From: Haplomitrium mnioides
Taxonomy: Eukaryota > Marchantiophyta > Haplomitriopsida > Calobryales
Length of the DNA stretch: 64,000 nt
Direction: 5' to 3'
NCBI GenBank assembly: GCA_049999725.1
Contig: JBNGIS010020565.1
Location: forward strand, 1 to 64,000
Shown: positions 46,471-58,503 of the stretch, one piece after another
Layout of the letters: each line of letters starts with the position of its first letter
How positions within the stretch are numbered: position 1 is the first letter of the stretch
Notes under the pieces: model-generated
What the model was told of the DNA's origin: nothing
What the model saw: the letters and a program-made list of their open reading frames with translations, nothing else
The model's database searches: none
Translations under genes and position numbers: made by a program

Positions 46471-47465
46471 TTACCCATGGTTTGCATGAAGGCTCTCTTC
46501 AGCTCCTCTGTTTAGGGCAAAGCCAAGCTGGAATGTCCTTCTGTCGGGAACCGTTATCTCTCGGAGCTGCTCTGCTCTAATGACCTCCACTTTGTTCCTA
46601 TTCATGGAATCACCGTCTAACTCAAAGTGGGCGAGCCTTAGGCCGCCTGCAGCAGGCTTTTTGTCATGTTCCATCGTCCCACTTTGGTGATCATCCTCTC
46701 CTGAGATGATAGCTGCAGCCGACTCCCCTTTTAGCTCAGTTTCATGGGTGGATGTGGATGCCTCTGACTCATTTTTTTGCTTAGGTCCAGAGCTGAGGAT
46801 TGACACTCCTGACCCAGCTTCCTTCGTGTCCCAAACCCCAAAGACAGAGGTCTCCAACTGGTTTACTTTGGTTTAAGCATTGCCCAAAAAGTCTGCCTCT
46901 GTCATGTCACTCACTAGTTTCAGCCATTAAGTGTTCTCGTCCTCCGACTCCTCTTCCACCGACCACTCAGTGTCATATTCCTTGTCCTTTGTGGTCTCTC
47001 CCTTATGTGGGACAGGTCCGTAATGCACCACGGTCTTGCTTGGCCCAAACACTAATGTGGAGTCCCCGCAATTGTGCATTACCTTGGCACCATACGGCTA
47101 GGGTCTTTCGATTAAAACAGGGTATGGGGAACTCCTAGCCAACCTCATAACTAGATAGTTCAGGGCAAACTCCTTCCCTCCAATCCAGGTTGGTACCTTC
47201 AGCAAGGCTCCCAAGGGCTTAACCCTAGGCCCATCAGCCAACCACATAATCCTTTCAGTTGGTTGAAAAGTCTTAAAACCAAGTCGGTGGGTGGTCTCCT
47301 CCACCATGATGTTTACTCTTGTCCCTCCATCTTCGGGCACCAAAGACAAAGTACACCCTGCAATCTGGATGTCTATCTTTGGAGCTCCTTTATCCTCACA
47401 GATCATCCTTAAGTCGGGGGTGGTGCCCACCATGGGGAGCTGTCTTTTCCTTCTAGCGCCCATAA
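46471..47465 (-). pseudogene. C protease remnant and acidic linker to RT
   Basis: The open stretch 47098-47463 contains VPEDGGTRVNIMVEETTHRLGF, the retropepsin active-site region in the DGG variant found in part of plant Ty3/gypsy, then a flap-like PLGALLKVPTWIGGKEFALNY. The 46471-46857 stretch is an acidic, serine-rich linker (VSILSSGPKQKNESEAST) before RT. Separated from each other by stops near 47000. Confidence 0.82.
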
Positions 47466-48386
47466 GTAGCTACCGGAGCTGCCTCCTATATATAGGGTTG
47501 TCCTTGATCAACTGACCTACTGTTGCAGTGACCGGGCAGTCCCTTACATCTCTCTAGATGTTGTAGGGCACGCAAGTGCTGGGTGGTGGCTGGGGCACAG
47601 GGTCTTGTTTGGCATGCTTTGCAGCATTTCTGCGATTGACTTCTTGCAGGGTCTTTTTCGCCGCTTGCTAAGCTTCAGCCGCCTCCAAAGCTTCCAGCTG
47701 CTTCTTCACTTCTTCCTCCTGCTTTGGATAAAATAACTTTGGGTGTTCCCTCTTGTAATCCGAGTCCTCCTCAGTAGAGAGCACATTCGCAATCCTCTGC
47801 TTCTTCCGAGCCTGCTTGGCCTTTCCCTTTTCCTTGGCCCTAGCTGTTGCCCTAGTGGCCACTCAGTAACAGTTCCCCTCCATTGGCATTTCCACTTCTA
47901 GAAACTCTACCCCATGCTCCCATGAGGTGGTCACCAAGTTGACTGTTGTCGGCAGTGGTGCATATTGGGTCGGGATAGGAGGCAACTTCTACCTTCTGGG
48001 ATGGGGGCAATTATTGGCTAGATGCCCTTCATTCTTGCAGCTGGTACATAATGCGTTGACATGCCATATCCTTGCTTCCTGGGCTCCGGATAATTAGAGG
48101 AAATGTGGCATGGTTGCTCGCAATTCCAGCATACCATCACCTTAGTCCGGTTTGGACTACCTCTGACCCTTCTGGCCGTACGTGTCCCCATACTGCTGAT
48201 TGGCCAAGCACCATATTGACCAGTCTGCCAACCATCGCTCAGGGCTGGCTGACAACCTAGTACACGAGCTCGGGTGGCTCCTCCTGTACATATTCTACCT
48301 CCTCATGGTACCACTCGGGTGGATCCTCCTTTACATAATGGATAGGCATCCCATCCAGAGGGCCCATAGGTTTTGCACTTCACACA
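47466..48386 (-). pseudogene. C gag C-terminal part with CCHC zinc knuckle
   Basis: The zinc knuckle CTSCKNEGHLANNC is encoded at 48007-48048. Downstream is a basic and acidic stretch (47668-47862) with ARAKEKGKAKQARKKQR and KKQLEALEAAEA. Several stops interrupt it, for example at about 47870 and 47665. Confidence 0.82.
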
Positions 48387-49429
48387 CTAGACATGCACTC
48401 TTTGTGCTAATGATTTTTTCCCTTCGAGCTTCAGACCGGCAAAATGGATTGTCATGGCCTCCAATTTCACATTAATCTCCTCAATGGGGTCTTTCACCCC
48501 CCTCTTTTTGCTGGTCTCCCCTCTAGCGCCTCCATCATGGGACCGGTGGGCCTTTCTCTCCTTGGCCTCCTTGTGCCTGTCATGTTTCTTGGCCCTCTTC
48601 TCTTTGGCCTCTTTTTTCTTTCTGCTCTCCTTCTTCTTCCGTCTCATGTGGGACCTTTCATCCTCTGAGCTTTGCGGGCTGCTCTCGCTCTCCGATTCAG
48701 ACTCGGAAGAGGAACTAGCATCAGAGCTATCTTCCTTACTAGAACTCTCTGAAGAACTGCCAGACTCATTCCTCCTCTTCGACTTCCTCTTTGAGCTTGC
48801 CACCTTAGCCTTGATATAGGATTGGGCTTCTTCCACTACTTGCTCAAGGCATGTGGGTTTGGACCTCCTCACCCAGGCTCCTAGACTTTTGGGTAGCGCT
48901 GTAATGAACCAGGAGGTAAGCATCCCATCCGATGCAGAGGATTAATCTTTCGGGCCATCCGCTGGAAGCGTTGCAGAAACTTTGGCATTGATTCATTTTT
49001 CTTCATCTCCATTTGGCCTATCTTGATCAAGGCCTCGGATTCCCCACCTATCTTCCTGAATTCCTCCAAGAAGGCCGCCTTGAAAGTGTCCCAATTCCTT
49101 TTGGTGGCCTTTGGTAAGGTCTGGTACCAAAGACCAACCTCCCCTTTCAACACCCGAAGGAGAATGGCCTCCTTGATGAGATTCTCACCATTTGCATAGG
49201 CGGTGCCCTCGAACTCATCCAGCTACTCATTTGGATCCTCCTTGGTAGATCCCCATAATGTTTTGTATCTGAACTGAGACCTCTGTGTCACATGCCCTAC
49301 ATTGGCCATAGGGGTGGTGGGTGGTATGGGACGGGAAGCTCTGGCCGCCCTTTCCAAGCTTCTTCCACTTCTGAGCAAGGTTCCTCTTTTATCCAAACAG
49401 AGCAACCTCCTTGGCTGGTCTCCTTCCAC
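48387..49429 (-). pseudogene. C gag N-terminal part
   Basis: The capsid region (48881-49153) reads LLRVLKGEVGLWYQTLPKAT, FKAAFLEEFRKIG and SMPKFLQRFQRMARKI, the Retrotrans_gag signature. The next open stretch (48387-48923) is in another frame: a long Ser/Glu tract followed by Lys/Arg-rich sequence, then VEEINVKLEAMTI-like coiled coil. The first 70 residues or so (49223-49429) include the start. A frameshift near 48900 and a stop near 49220 break it. Confidence 0.88.
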
Positions 49430-49527
49430 TTCTAGTGCTAGGCTGCTCCCAAAATTCCAGAATCCTTTTCCTTGCTCTATTATTTACTCAACAAATTGCT
49501 GCAAGGTTACTTTCCAGAATTCTTTTG

Positions 49528-49545
49528 TCCCATCATGATCACCAA
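49528..49545 (-). promoter_or_regulatory. C primer-binding-site candidate
   Basis: About ten bases inside the 5' LTR the minus strand reads TGGTGATCATGATGGGA, so the matching tRNA 3' end would finish ATCATGATCACCA. It is clearly not initiator Met. I cannot name the tRNA without a tRNA set. Confidence 0.6.
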
Positions 49546-49554
49546 AAAAATGTA

Positions 49555-52500
49555 TGTCAGCCCTGTGGTCGAACCCTTATCTTTTTTCCGACCGTTTTGC
49601 ACCTACTTTAGAGCTGACTTGTGTTTCAAGATCTTTTGTGGGAGGGACTTTGCACCAAATTGACCCCAACTTCTACTTAACCACTGTGGTGTGACTGCAA
49701 CACCACCTAACAACACCCAAGCACAACACATGCATGCACCAATCCACCATCACACGCCTTCCTCCAATGCCCACAGATGCAAGTCACACTCCTCCTTCAG
49801 GCCTTAACCTCAAAGGGTGCCACTTGGAAGGCAGAGGTTGATAGAATAGGGCATCTGATTCTTGTATGCAATGGCCCTTTTACAAGTTCTCTCTTGGAGG
49901 CCTTAAGGGGTTCCTCTTTGTCTCACAGTTCTTACCACTAGCCAACAATGGTTTCAACAACAAGCCTGCTCATTCACGTTCACCTCCCAATGGCATACAT
50001 GAGTAGACTGTTATGCTGTTGAGTCAATCCAAAATATAATTCAAGAGTCCATAACTGGACCCAATCACCTTGTATACAAAAGGGAAACAAGTCCCAGCAT
50101 CCGAATTACCACAATGCAATGTTATTAATCCTGACTTCCCTTTTACATGGTGTTCCCAAGATCTAAACAAATGAAATGTAGGCACTCTAAATACTAAGAA
50201 CTTCACAAAACTACAAACATAACACAAATCTAACTATACAACCCCAAGATCCCCCCTTGGCAGCCTCTCTCGAATTCAAGACCGAAAGAACTCCCTTCAG
50301 CTTCAAGTCGCGATACACCTTTAAATGTTGGTCCACCTGCAACGATGAGTCCACCTGGATCGCTTGAGACTCTAAAGCTCTATGCTCAACAATTCTTAAT
50401 GCCCCTCCAGTCCACCTCCACCCCCGCTGGTCCTCCTGCACGAGTCCACTCACCTCACGTGAATCCTTCCTAGAATGCTATCCTCTCTCCTTCGCTGCGT
50501 CTTCCTCTTCCAGTTTGCTCTCACAACTCAATTTTGCATCTTCATCAAACCCTCAATCGTCACAATGATCCATTCTATATCCCTTGGTAGGTGCGCGTCC
50601 CCCCCCCAAAGCGTTTCTTGTTCAAGATCGTTCCTTTCCTCTTCGATAGACTTGGTCATTTTTCTCATTAGCAACCGCTTTTTTGCATGGTGACACTTGT
50701 CAGTACGGTCGAGGGCTAGTCCGATTTTAATGGTCATCTCCAAAGCCCTTTTGGGTTGGCGAAGGACAACTTCGATGAAGGTTGAAGATGGAAATTGCTG
50801 AGACTCATGCGGATCCCCAATGCTCGAGTCACAATTTGCGATTGCCTCGCCACTAGCCCACATTAGTAAACCTGTAGCAATCACCGATCTGATTGCTTCG
50901 AAGCAATAAGCTACATGCAAACCTGAAGTCAGGGGCGGAAGAGGTCTTTCTGCAGAGAGATCCAAAAAGAATCGCCCGAAAAGCATTGGGTTCGTTGATC
51001 AACACCGCAAATTGGCTACTCAACGTATCCCACGGGCTGATCCGCAATTTTCCCTTGGTTGCTCCTCAATTTCCCTCAGGCTGCTTCCCCGCTGCCATGT
51101 TTCCAAAGATTCTTACAGATTCCTTTAGGCTGCCATGTTTCCAAAGATTCTTGTGGACTCCTCTTAGGCTACCATGTTTCCAAAGATTCTTGTGGACTCC
51201 TCTTAGGCTGCCACATTTCCGCAGTCGCGCCATCCACTGCCGTGCGCAAGGTGGAAGTTGGACTGACGCTGCCCTCTGCTCCACAGTTGGCCTCCTTCTG
51301 ATGGATCCCGCAGACTCCTCCGAAGTTGCACCCTTCGCTGTTTCCCACGGACACTCCCCCGGCTGCCACGTCTCCGATATCGCCCACAGACTCTATGAAG
51401 TTGCCACGTCTTCGATGTCTTCCACAGACTCCGGCAAAGCCGCCACGTCTTTGCTGTGTTCCACGGACTCCTGCAAAGCCGCCACATTTTCGATGATTTC
51501 CGCGGATACCTCTTTGGTTGCCACGTTTCTGCAATTGCGCTGTTCGCTGCCACCCGCAAGGTGGAAGTTGGACTGTCGCTGCCTCCTGTTCCGCAATTAA
51601 CCTCCTTCAGATGGATCCTGCGGACTCCTTTAAAGTTGCACCCTCTGCTATTTCCCACGGACACTCCCCTAGCTGCCACGTCTCCAATGTTGCCCACGGA
51701 CTCTCTGAAGTTGCCACATCTCCGATGTCTTCCACTGACTCCGGCAAAGCCGCCACATCTCTGCTGTCTTCCACGGACTCCCGCAAAGCTGCCACGTTTC
51801 CGATGATTTCCGCGGATACCTCTCTGGCTGCCACGTTTCTGCAGTCACGCCGCCCGCCGCCGCTCGTAAGGTGTAAGTTGGACTACCGCTGCCCCTTGTT
51901 CCGCAGTTGACCTCCTTTCGATGGATCCCGCAGACTCCTCCGAAGTTGTACCCTTTGCTGTTTCTCACGGACACTCCCCCGACTTCCACGTCTCCGATGT
52001 CACCCATGGACTCTCTGAAGTTGCCACGTCTCCGATGTCTTCTACGAACTCCTGCAAAGCTACCACATCTCCGATTTTTCCACGGACTCTTGCAAAGCCG
52101 CCACATCTCCGATGATTTCCGTAGATACCTCTTAGGCTGCCATGTTTCCGCAGTCGCACCGTCTGCCCCTGCCCGCAAGGTGGAAGTTGGACTGTCATAG
52201 TTGACCTAGTTCCGTAGTTGACCTCTTTCGGACCGAAAGGATCCAACAGACCCTCCCAGAGTGCCACGTCCGAGGCCGTTTTCAAAGGGGAAGGCGGACC
52301 AATGTGCTGACATGGTTCCGTGGAATCCAATGGGCTCCGCCGCGCCACCATGTGTCAACTGAATTTCCCAGAACTCTTCGAGGACACCACATAACCAGAG
52401 AGGCCGCCGTTCGACGCCGATTTCAACTGGAGAGCTTGACTGTCGCGCTAACCTTAGTTTCCAATGAAGGTCGTGGACTCTCCTCTTTGCCCACATTTCC

Positions 52501-53250
52501 GCAAAGCTTTGCGAGCCTCCTGCGTCTGCCACGTCTCCGTCAAAACCTTCGAACTCTTCTGAGGACGCCACATCTCCGACTTTCTCTATAGACTCATGGA
52601 TTTTCGAAGTTCTCCGCGGACACCTTCAGATTGCCCCGTCTCCGCTGTACCTACAACCTCAGTGTGGCTCCTCCCGATTCCTTCCAGCCCCTGTTTGCGT
52701 GACTCCTCAACTTGCTGCGACTTCAGACCCGCTCGCCCAATGGTCCTCTGCTCGAATCCTGACTATCCTCCACCTCCCCTCCTCGCGTCCTCGCTGGATT
52801 TGTAGCTTCCATGTAATCTCTTGCTCGATCCGCTCGCATTCTGCCAGCTTCCTCATCTGTGATCTGCCCAACTGCATTTGGCACTCCTCTCAGCTCCTCG
52901 CCTTCCTTCTAGAACCTGAAATTTCCCTCCCCCTTTCTTGATCACCCAGCTATGCTTCTGTCTCGATTTGCTGCGAGGCCATATGCACAGCCTGCTTGCA
53001 TTTTCATCTGACTCCTCTTGATTCCACACAACTCCTCCTTTGCATTGCATGATTCGTGGCATCCACTGGGAAAAGCTGAAAAGGAAAGGAAGAGAAGGGA
53101 GAGGAGAGAGGGAAGAGAGGAGAAGGATGGAATAATAGTAATAAAATAATAAATTATAATAAAATGTAAAAGACTAATACAAATTGAAAGAATAAACTAG
53201 GCTAGAAGCTCGGTAATCACCAAAAAAAACTCAGAAACACTCGACCGACA
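49555..53250 (-). repeat. C 5' LTR (3696 bp)
   Basis: Plus strand runs tgtcagccctgtgg to gaccgaca. It matches the 3' LTR, except that about 415 bp (40030-40440 of the 3' LTR) are missing at 50238, where tataca meets accccaag with a 3-bp microhomology. Tandem array at 51120-52200. Confidence 0.9.
51120..52200. repeat. Tandem array in the C 5' LTR, about 311-bp units
   Basis: The caaggtggaagttgga marker recurs at about 51245, 51557, 51868 and 52178, spacing 310 to 312 bp. Inner ccgatgtcttccac / cgcaaagccgccacg phrases repeat about every 39 bp, fewer times than in the 3' LTR. A further short duplication, gctgccatgtttccaaagattctt, lies at 51092-51200. Confidence 0.9.
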
Positions 53251-53255
53251 AGAAT

Positions 53256-53560
53256 GTCACCTATCCTCCCATTCTTGTTGCAAAACTCCGCCAATAGCNN
53301 NNNNNNNNNNNNNNNNNNNNNNNNNNNNNNNNNNNNNNNNNNNNNNNNNNNNNNNNNNNNNNNNNNNNNNNNNNNNNNNNNNNNNNNNNNNNNNNNNNCT
53401 TGGAATGCCAACTCTTCTGCAGCTCCCCATGATCATGTATGACTTTTCTTGAGCAAGTTTGTTAATGGTTCTCCTATTTGTGCAAAACCTATCACAAATT
53501 GACGATGAAACCTGGTTAGCCCCAAAAATCCCCAAAAAGTTTCTCACTTCTGAATTGCCT
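53256..53560 (-). pseudogene. A2 RNase H, N-terminal part (contains N gap)
   Basis: Resumes the A2 sequence right after element C. AIGGVLQQEWEDR is readable at the low end, as in A1 3180-3230. A 100-N gap (53299-53398) hides the centre. The piece above the gap (53400-53547) matches A1 3330-3430. Confidence 0.82.
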
Positions 53561-54420
53561 CCACATTCTCATCCATAACTTGGATTCTTGATGCACTTAC
53601 ACGGTGACCCAAGTAGTCAACCTCCCTCTTTCCAATTTCATATTTGAACATCTTCACATATAGCTTATGGTTCCAAAGTGTCTTTAACATTGTACGAAGA
53701 TGTTGTTGATGCTCTTAAAGACTCTTGCTGTAGATAAGAATATCATCCAAAAAGACAATAACAAACTTATCCAAAAAAAATCAAAAAATATCATTCATAA
53801 AACCCACAAATGTTGCAAGAGCATTGGTTAATCCAAAAGGCATAACAAGATATTCAAAATGTCTGTATCGACTTCAAAATGTTGTTTTTTGCACATCACC
53901 TTCCGCGATTTGGATTTGATTGTATTCGCTTCTCAAGTTCAATTTTGTAAAGTACTTTGCTCCTTGACGTTGATCAAATAAATCATCCATCCTTGGCCAT
54001 GGATATTTATTTTTCACCGTTTGTTGATTGAGTGCTTGATAGTCAATGCACATCTTCATACTCCCATCCTTCTTTTTCACAAATAGTACTAGTGCACCAT
54101 ACGGAGAAATGCTTGGTTGAATGAATCAATTTTCCAAAATTCCGTAATATGAGACTTGCATTCCTCCAAATCATGACGAGGAAAACAATATGGTGCTTTG
54201 TATGGCGGAGTACTTTGTAGAATGACCTCAATCTTGTGATCAATGCATCGTTTTGGAGGCAAATCATTGGGAAAAACATCATAAAACTCCTTCAAAACAC
54301 CTTGAAATTCATGTGGAACACTATGATTTGAGTCCTTCTTGTCAATAGTGAGCTCACGTATGAGTCCTAAAGACATTATATCTTGCTTTTTGATTGCATT
54401 TTCTCCAATCACATAGAGGA
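53561..54420 (-). pseudogene. A2 reverse transcriptase remnant
   Basis: VPHEFQGVLKEFYDVFPNDLPP at 54089-54412, [20 protein letters not shown] and [19 protein letters not shown] at 53874-54080, FLDD motif at 53742-53753. Several frame changes; otherwise colinear with A1. Confidence 0.9.
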
Positions 54421-54880
54421 GTAGGTGTCTTGAATGAGATCATATTCGATCTCCCCAAATCTTCCATTGAGATGTCGTGAGTGTCTTCTTTCTCCAATCT
54501 ACTTGCGGATTATATTGTCCTAACCACTTCATTTCAAGAATAGCGTCATATCTTGCTAATGTTGTGATCTTCCACTCCAACTTATCTTTATAGTTACTCA
54601 TGTGTAAGTTATACTTTGAGATAGTCGTTCAATAGACTCGCTTTGACCATTTACCATTTTCACCACTTCGTGCTCTTCTTTTTCAAGGGGCAACTTCAAC
54701 TTCAATGTTGTCGCTTGTGATAAGTAATTTTCTTCTGCTCCAGATTCCACCAAAACTCTTATTGCAGATCCTTCCATCCATCCATCAACCACAATTAACC
54801 CTCCATTTTTTTGTTTTTCTATATAATAGATGCTTTCATCGTATTTCTTCTTCATCCCAACAAAACCACGAGGTTTTTTT
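54421..54880 (-). pseudogene. A2 protease remnant
   Basis: The open stretch 54598-54855 carries VDGWMEGSAIRVLVESGAEENY. The active-site triad reads ESG where DSG is expected, so it is probably inactive. The KLKLPLEKEEHEVVKMVNGQ block follows, as in A1. Confidence 0.8.
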
Positions 54881-55860
54881 ATTGGTGCCCATCATTCCCC
54901 TCACCTTCTTCATCTCCTTAATTGTTGATATTATGGAGAAGCCGTTGAAATACTCGCCCTTGATTGCGCCGCACTGCTCTACAATTTGGTGCAATGTGTC
55001 CTACCCGACCACAATTGAAGCATGTTCAAGTTTTTTGTCGATTATCCATCCTCTTTTTATTAGTATGTTGTCGTCCCCCTTGTTGGTGATTTGGGCGATG
55101 AAATTCTCTTCTTCTAATATTCTCCAACTCCATAGGCATAGGGCCATAGTTTCCTCCAATTTGCACAATTCTTAGTATCCCTTCAATTTGTTGAGCAAAT
55201 GAAATGGCTTCATTTGTGTTTTTTGGGTTGTGCATCATAACCTCTCCTCTAATCTTTCTCTTTAACCCTTGCAAAAGTTTGTCAATGGCCTCCGCTGGAC
55301 TCATATCTTCGATTTGAACTTGCAAGCTTCGAAATTCCTCAATGTATCTTGCAACGCTTCCTTGCTTCTCCAACTCCCAAGCTTCGTTCTTGCGATCAAA
55401 ATAGAATCCACCGCATTAAAATTTTGGAGCAAACCTTCTTTTAAACTACTATACAAAAGTTGTTCTCCTCATGTATTTTTCTGTGGCTCCCAACCTTGTA
55501 GCCATATTAATGCATGCTTTGTTAAGAATGATCTTACAAACAATTTTTTCTCCAAATCTGGAGTTGGATAATATAACATGTGAACCTTCATTCGATATAC
55601 CCATTCTTCTACGATGCCAACAGTGCGACTTCCTTCATAGGGCTCTACTTTGCACAACTTGCTTATTTTTTGAAGTAACGTCTCTTGACTTCCTTCTCCA
55701 CTTTCTTGCTATAGTTGCATTTTCACCATTTTTGCCATAAACATTTTAGCTTGTTGGTGGCTTGTTATAAGAGCTACTTGAATCTCTTCCAACTTTGCCA
55801 TCATCCACACTCCTTTTTCAAGACTGTTGGAGTTAGCATCCATCACTATCACAGTTTTAA
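54881..55860 (-). pseudogene. A2 gag remnant with CCHC knuckle
   Basis: Best-preserved A gag: VYRMKVHMLYYPTPDLEKK and ALIWLQGWEP (55469-55657), QGSVARYIEEFRSLQVQIED and EAIDKLLQGLKRKIRGEV (55026-55373), and zinc knuckle CFNCGRVGHIAPNC near 54980-55020. At least two frame changes. In intact relatives gag forms the cytoplasmic particle in which cDNA is made. Confidence 0.88.
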
Positions 55861-56482
55861 CACTCTAAAACTTATACAAACACAAATATATACACATTCC
55901 AATTGTGAAGAATAGGTAAAATAAAAGGCTTAGAGGATGTCAACATCGTATTACAAAACCTCTCTCCAAACTTATGAACAAAAAAATCATATTGCGTTTG
56001 TTTAGGTGACACTCTAATAGAAATGTGAAATTTGGAGTTGAACTCTTCTAGAAGAGCTTGATTCAAGTCCATTTTTCTTTTTACTACAAAATATAAATAA
56101 AATACTCCCATGTAACACCATAATTTACCATAGATAAGATGATAGGTTCTCTTGATTCCATAAAAAAAACCATAAAATCATCACCAAAGTTATACACTAG
56201 AAATTGACAAAGGAAATGTTTGTCAATATTAAATATATGAATGTTAAGATTTAATAAAGGAATTCTATGAGGTACAAATGCTCCTCTATCCTTTGGCTAC
56301 TATAGCATCAAGTCAAACTTCTTATCTTCATATACAAAGGATTGGATATCCACTATCTTTTATTCATGAAAACTTGATAGTTTAACTCTAATGGAGTCAA
56401 TGTAAAGTGGAGATTCCACTACTCAAAAATATCTTAAGTACTTCTCCAAAGAAGGGTAATCTACACTCTTTAGAGAAGACCA
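55861..56482 (-). other. A2 untranslated leader
   Basis: Matches the A1 leader (5831-6374). It has ataaaaggctta, cctctctccaaactta and ctactcaaaaatatctta. Confidence 0.7.
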
Positions 56483-56483
56483 A

Positions 56484-56495
56484 GCTTTGACACCA
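56484..56495 (-). promoter_or_regulatory. A2 primer binding site, mutated
   Basis: Minus strand reads TGGTGTCAAAGC, two changes from TGGTATCAGAGC of A1, at the same distance from the LTR. Confidence 0.85.
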
Positions 56496-56496
56496 T

Positions 56497-57061
56497 TGTA
56501 AGACTACACATCCACATTACACACAAGCTAGCACAAGTACAACACATACAAGTTAGCATAAGAGAAGCGCACAAGAACTTCAAGAACCCACAAGATAAGA
56601 GATGTCGAACAAGGCACTCTCCCTTCTTTATATACTTGAAAGAAAGCACTTTGCTTACATAGGTGGAGGAACCCCGTTGGTTCTTTTTCTATCCTCTTCT
56701 AATTGGACACCTCTTTTCCCTCTTACTCTAATTGGACCACCCTTTACTTTTGTTCTCCTTCTCCCACGTGTACTTATCTTTAAAACCTTCCATCTATTTA
56801 GTTCTTCTTCTGCCACGTGTCCTTATCTTTAGAACCTTCTCTGTACTTTAATTCTCTATTTGCCACGTATCCTTATCCTCTTCTAAAGTAGTATATCTAG
56901 ACTCCCTTTTTCACTTTAATTCGTTGACTTTCTCTCCTTATGCTACGTGTCCATCTCTCTATAGTAGCAATTGCTTTTTGCTACTCTAAGTTAGTAGTAG
57001 CTTTCTAGACATATTTGACATTATTTTTAGCTAAGTCTTACTAAAGTTGGTAACCGTTACA
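56497..57061 (-). repeat. A LTR shared by A2 (5') and A3 (3'), 565 bp
   Basis: Plus strand tgtaagactacacatcc to taaccgttaca. TATA box TATATAAA on the minus strand at 56627-56634. G-boxes CACGTG near 56765 and 56814. A2's primer site lies on one side and a polypurine tract (57062-57077, then A3 integrase) on the other. Confidence 0.92.
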
Positions 57062-58503
57062 ATCCTCCCCCCTTTTAAGAGGCAACATCCTCATTGTGAG
57101 GAAGAGAGTTCTCAAAAGAGTAAACAAGTGCAGAGGAATTGGCCAAATTCTCCAATGGCTCCTAAGTGGCTTCATAAAGAGGGCAACCTTTCCAACAAAC
57201 CAAGTACTCCACAATCTTACAATGGCTTCGACGACGTGTGCATTTCTTCAATAGCTGTTCTACCTCAAATTCCTCATGACCATCAACAAAAAGTGGTGGA
57301 GAGGGTTCTTGGGTACAAGCAAAGGTGGTAGAGCGAGGGACAAAAGCACGTAATAAAGAGACATGAAAGACCGGATGATTCTTCATGTGAGAAGGTAGAA
57401 CAAGTTGATAGGCCACTTCACCAATACAAGCATAAATAGAAAATGGTCCAATAAAGCAAGCAGAGAGCTTATAAGAGCAAAGCAAAGGAAGATTGGACAT
57501 AGAGAGCTATACTTGGTCAACTATAGCAAAGGCAACTGTGCGGCGATAAGCATTGGCATATTGTTTTTGGCAATTATGAGCAACTTCAAGTTTTTCCTTG
57601 CCACGTTGGATGTCGTGGTGTAGCCGATGGAGGATATCATCGGCAGTTGGACTCTTAGAGGTCAATGTAAGATGAAGATTAGATAGAGTAGTTGGATGGT
57701 CACCATACATAAAAAAGAAAGGCATAGCTCGTGTAGAGCTATTGATGGAGTTATTGTAAAAAAGCTGCACAAGAGATAGCAACCAATCCCATTCTTCTTG
57801 TTCTTCTAAAGTAAAAGCCCACAACATGTCTTCGATGGTGCAGTTGGCCTGTTCAATTTGACCATTCGATTCAAGGTGACAAGCGATGGATATAGCGAGT
57901 TTGGTTTTGAGAAGACCAAATATTATACGCTAAAACATGTTGGTAAATTGAGTGTTGTGGTCAGAGATAATCACTTTGGAGATATCATGATGAGAGTAAA
58001 CATCTTCCAAATAAATTTGTGCTAACTCTGGTGTTGTTTTTGATTTGGTAGTCAAACAAATATGAATAATTTTGCTAGGTTTGTACACAAAAATAACAAT
58101 AACATCATAACCCAGAGAAGTACGTGGTAACTCACATACAATATCATACTCACATGTTCCCATCGCCAATTTGAGATTGGCAACGGTTGTAATAAACCTC
58201 CATATTTAAGATTGGTCGCTTTGTTTTGTTGACAAGCCAAACAACTCCAAACATAGGTCTCCACATCTTGATGCATCATAGACCAATAATAGACTCATTG
58301 AAGATTGTCCAAAGTTTTCTCAATTCTAACATGTCCACCAATTACCGAATCATGTGCTTCATGCAAAACCTCAGAGCAAAGCTTAACACTATTAAGAACC
58401 CATACCTTGTCTTGGAAGAAAATAAATCCTCTCACCTCTTTCACTAGATTATTTTGTTGTGCAGTAATGATCTCATCATTTTCTTTTGTTGTAGCCAACA
58501 TTT
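57062..58503 (-). pseudogene. A3: chromovirus integrase and chromodomain fragment
   Basis: Colinear with A2 37566-39010. Polypurine tract; a chromodomain core in which conserved positions are changed (EYLVCWKGCPLYEAT, 57162-57230); the integrase C-terminus (57500 down); MLWAFTLEEQEEWDWLLSLV (57507-57827); DDE core with SDHNTQFTNMF (57930-58169); zinc domain VWSCLACQQNKATN (58052-58279). It stops abruptly at 58503, where sequence jumps to an LTR end. Confidence 0.9.

Larger units (their letters stand above)
39346..53250 (-). mobile_element. C: Ty3/gypsy retrotransposon with giant LTRs (13.9 kb)
   Basis: Minus-strand element: 5' LTR 49555-53250, primer-site candidate 49528-49545, gag 48387-49429, zinc knuckle, protease, RT, RNase H and integrase down to 43777, polypurine tract 43482-43496, 3' LTR 39346-43481. 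No chromodomain follows the integrase, and the RT motif is FIDDF, closer to the non-chromovirus branch of plant Ty3/gypsy. LTRs of this size are exceptional; long LTRs are known for example in Ogre-type elements. Perfect target duplication. Gag-pol is broken by stops. Confidence 0.92.
36997..57061 (-). mobile_element. A2: chromovirus, split by the C element
   Basis: Minus-strand Ty3/gypsy element: 5' LTR 56497-57061, leader, gag, protease, RT and part of RNase H (53256-56496), then the 13.9-kb C insertion, then the rest of RNase H, integrase with chromodomain and the 3' LTR (37565-36997). The two halves join exactly across the AGAAT target duplication of C. Its 5' LTR also serves as the 3' LTR of the neighbouring A3 fragment, so A2 has no normal right flank. 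Confidence 0.9.

Noticed and set aside
48444-48819. Hydrophobic plus-strand frames that look like membrane proteins
   Set aside because: They are the antisense of the Ser/Glu/Lys-rich gag tract of element C.
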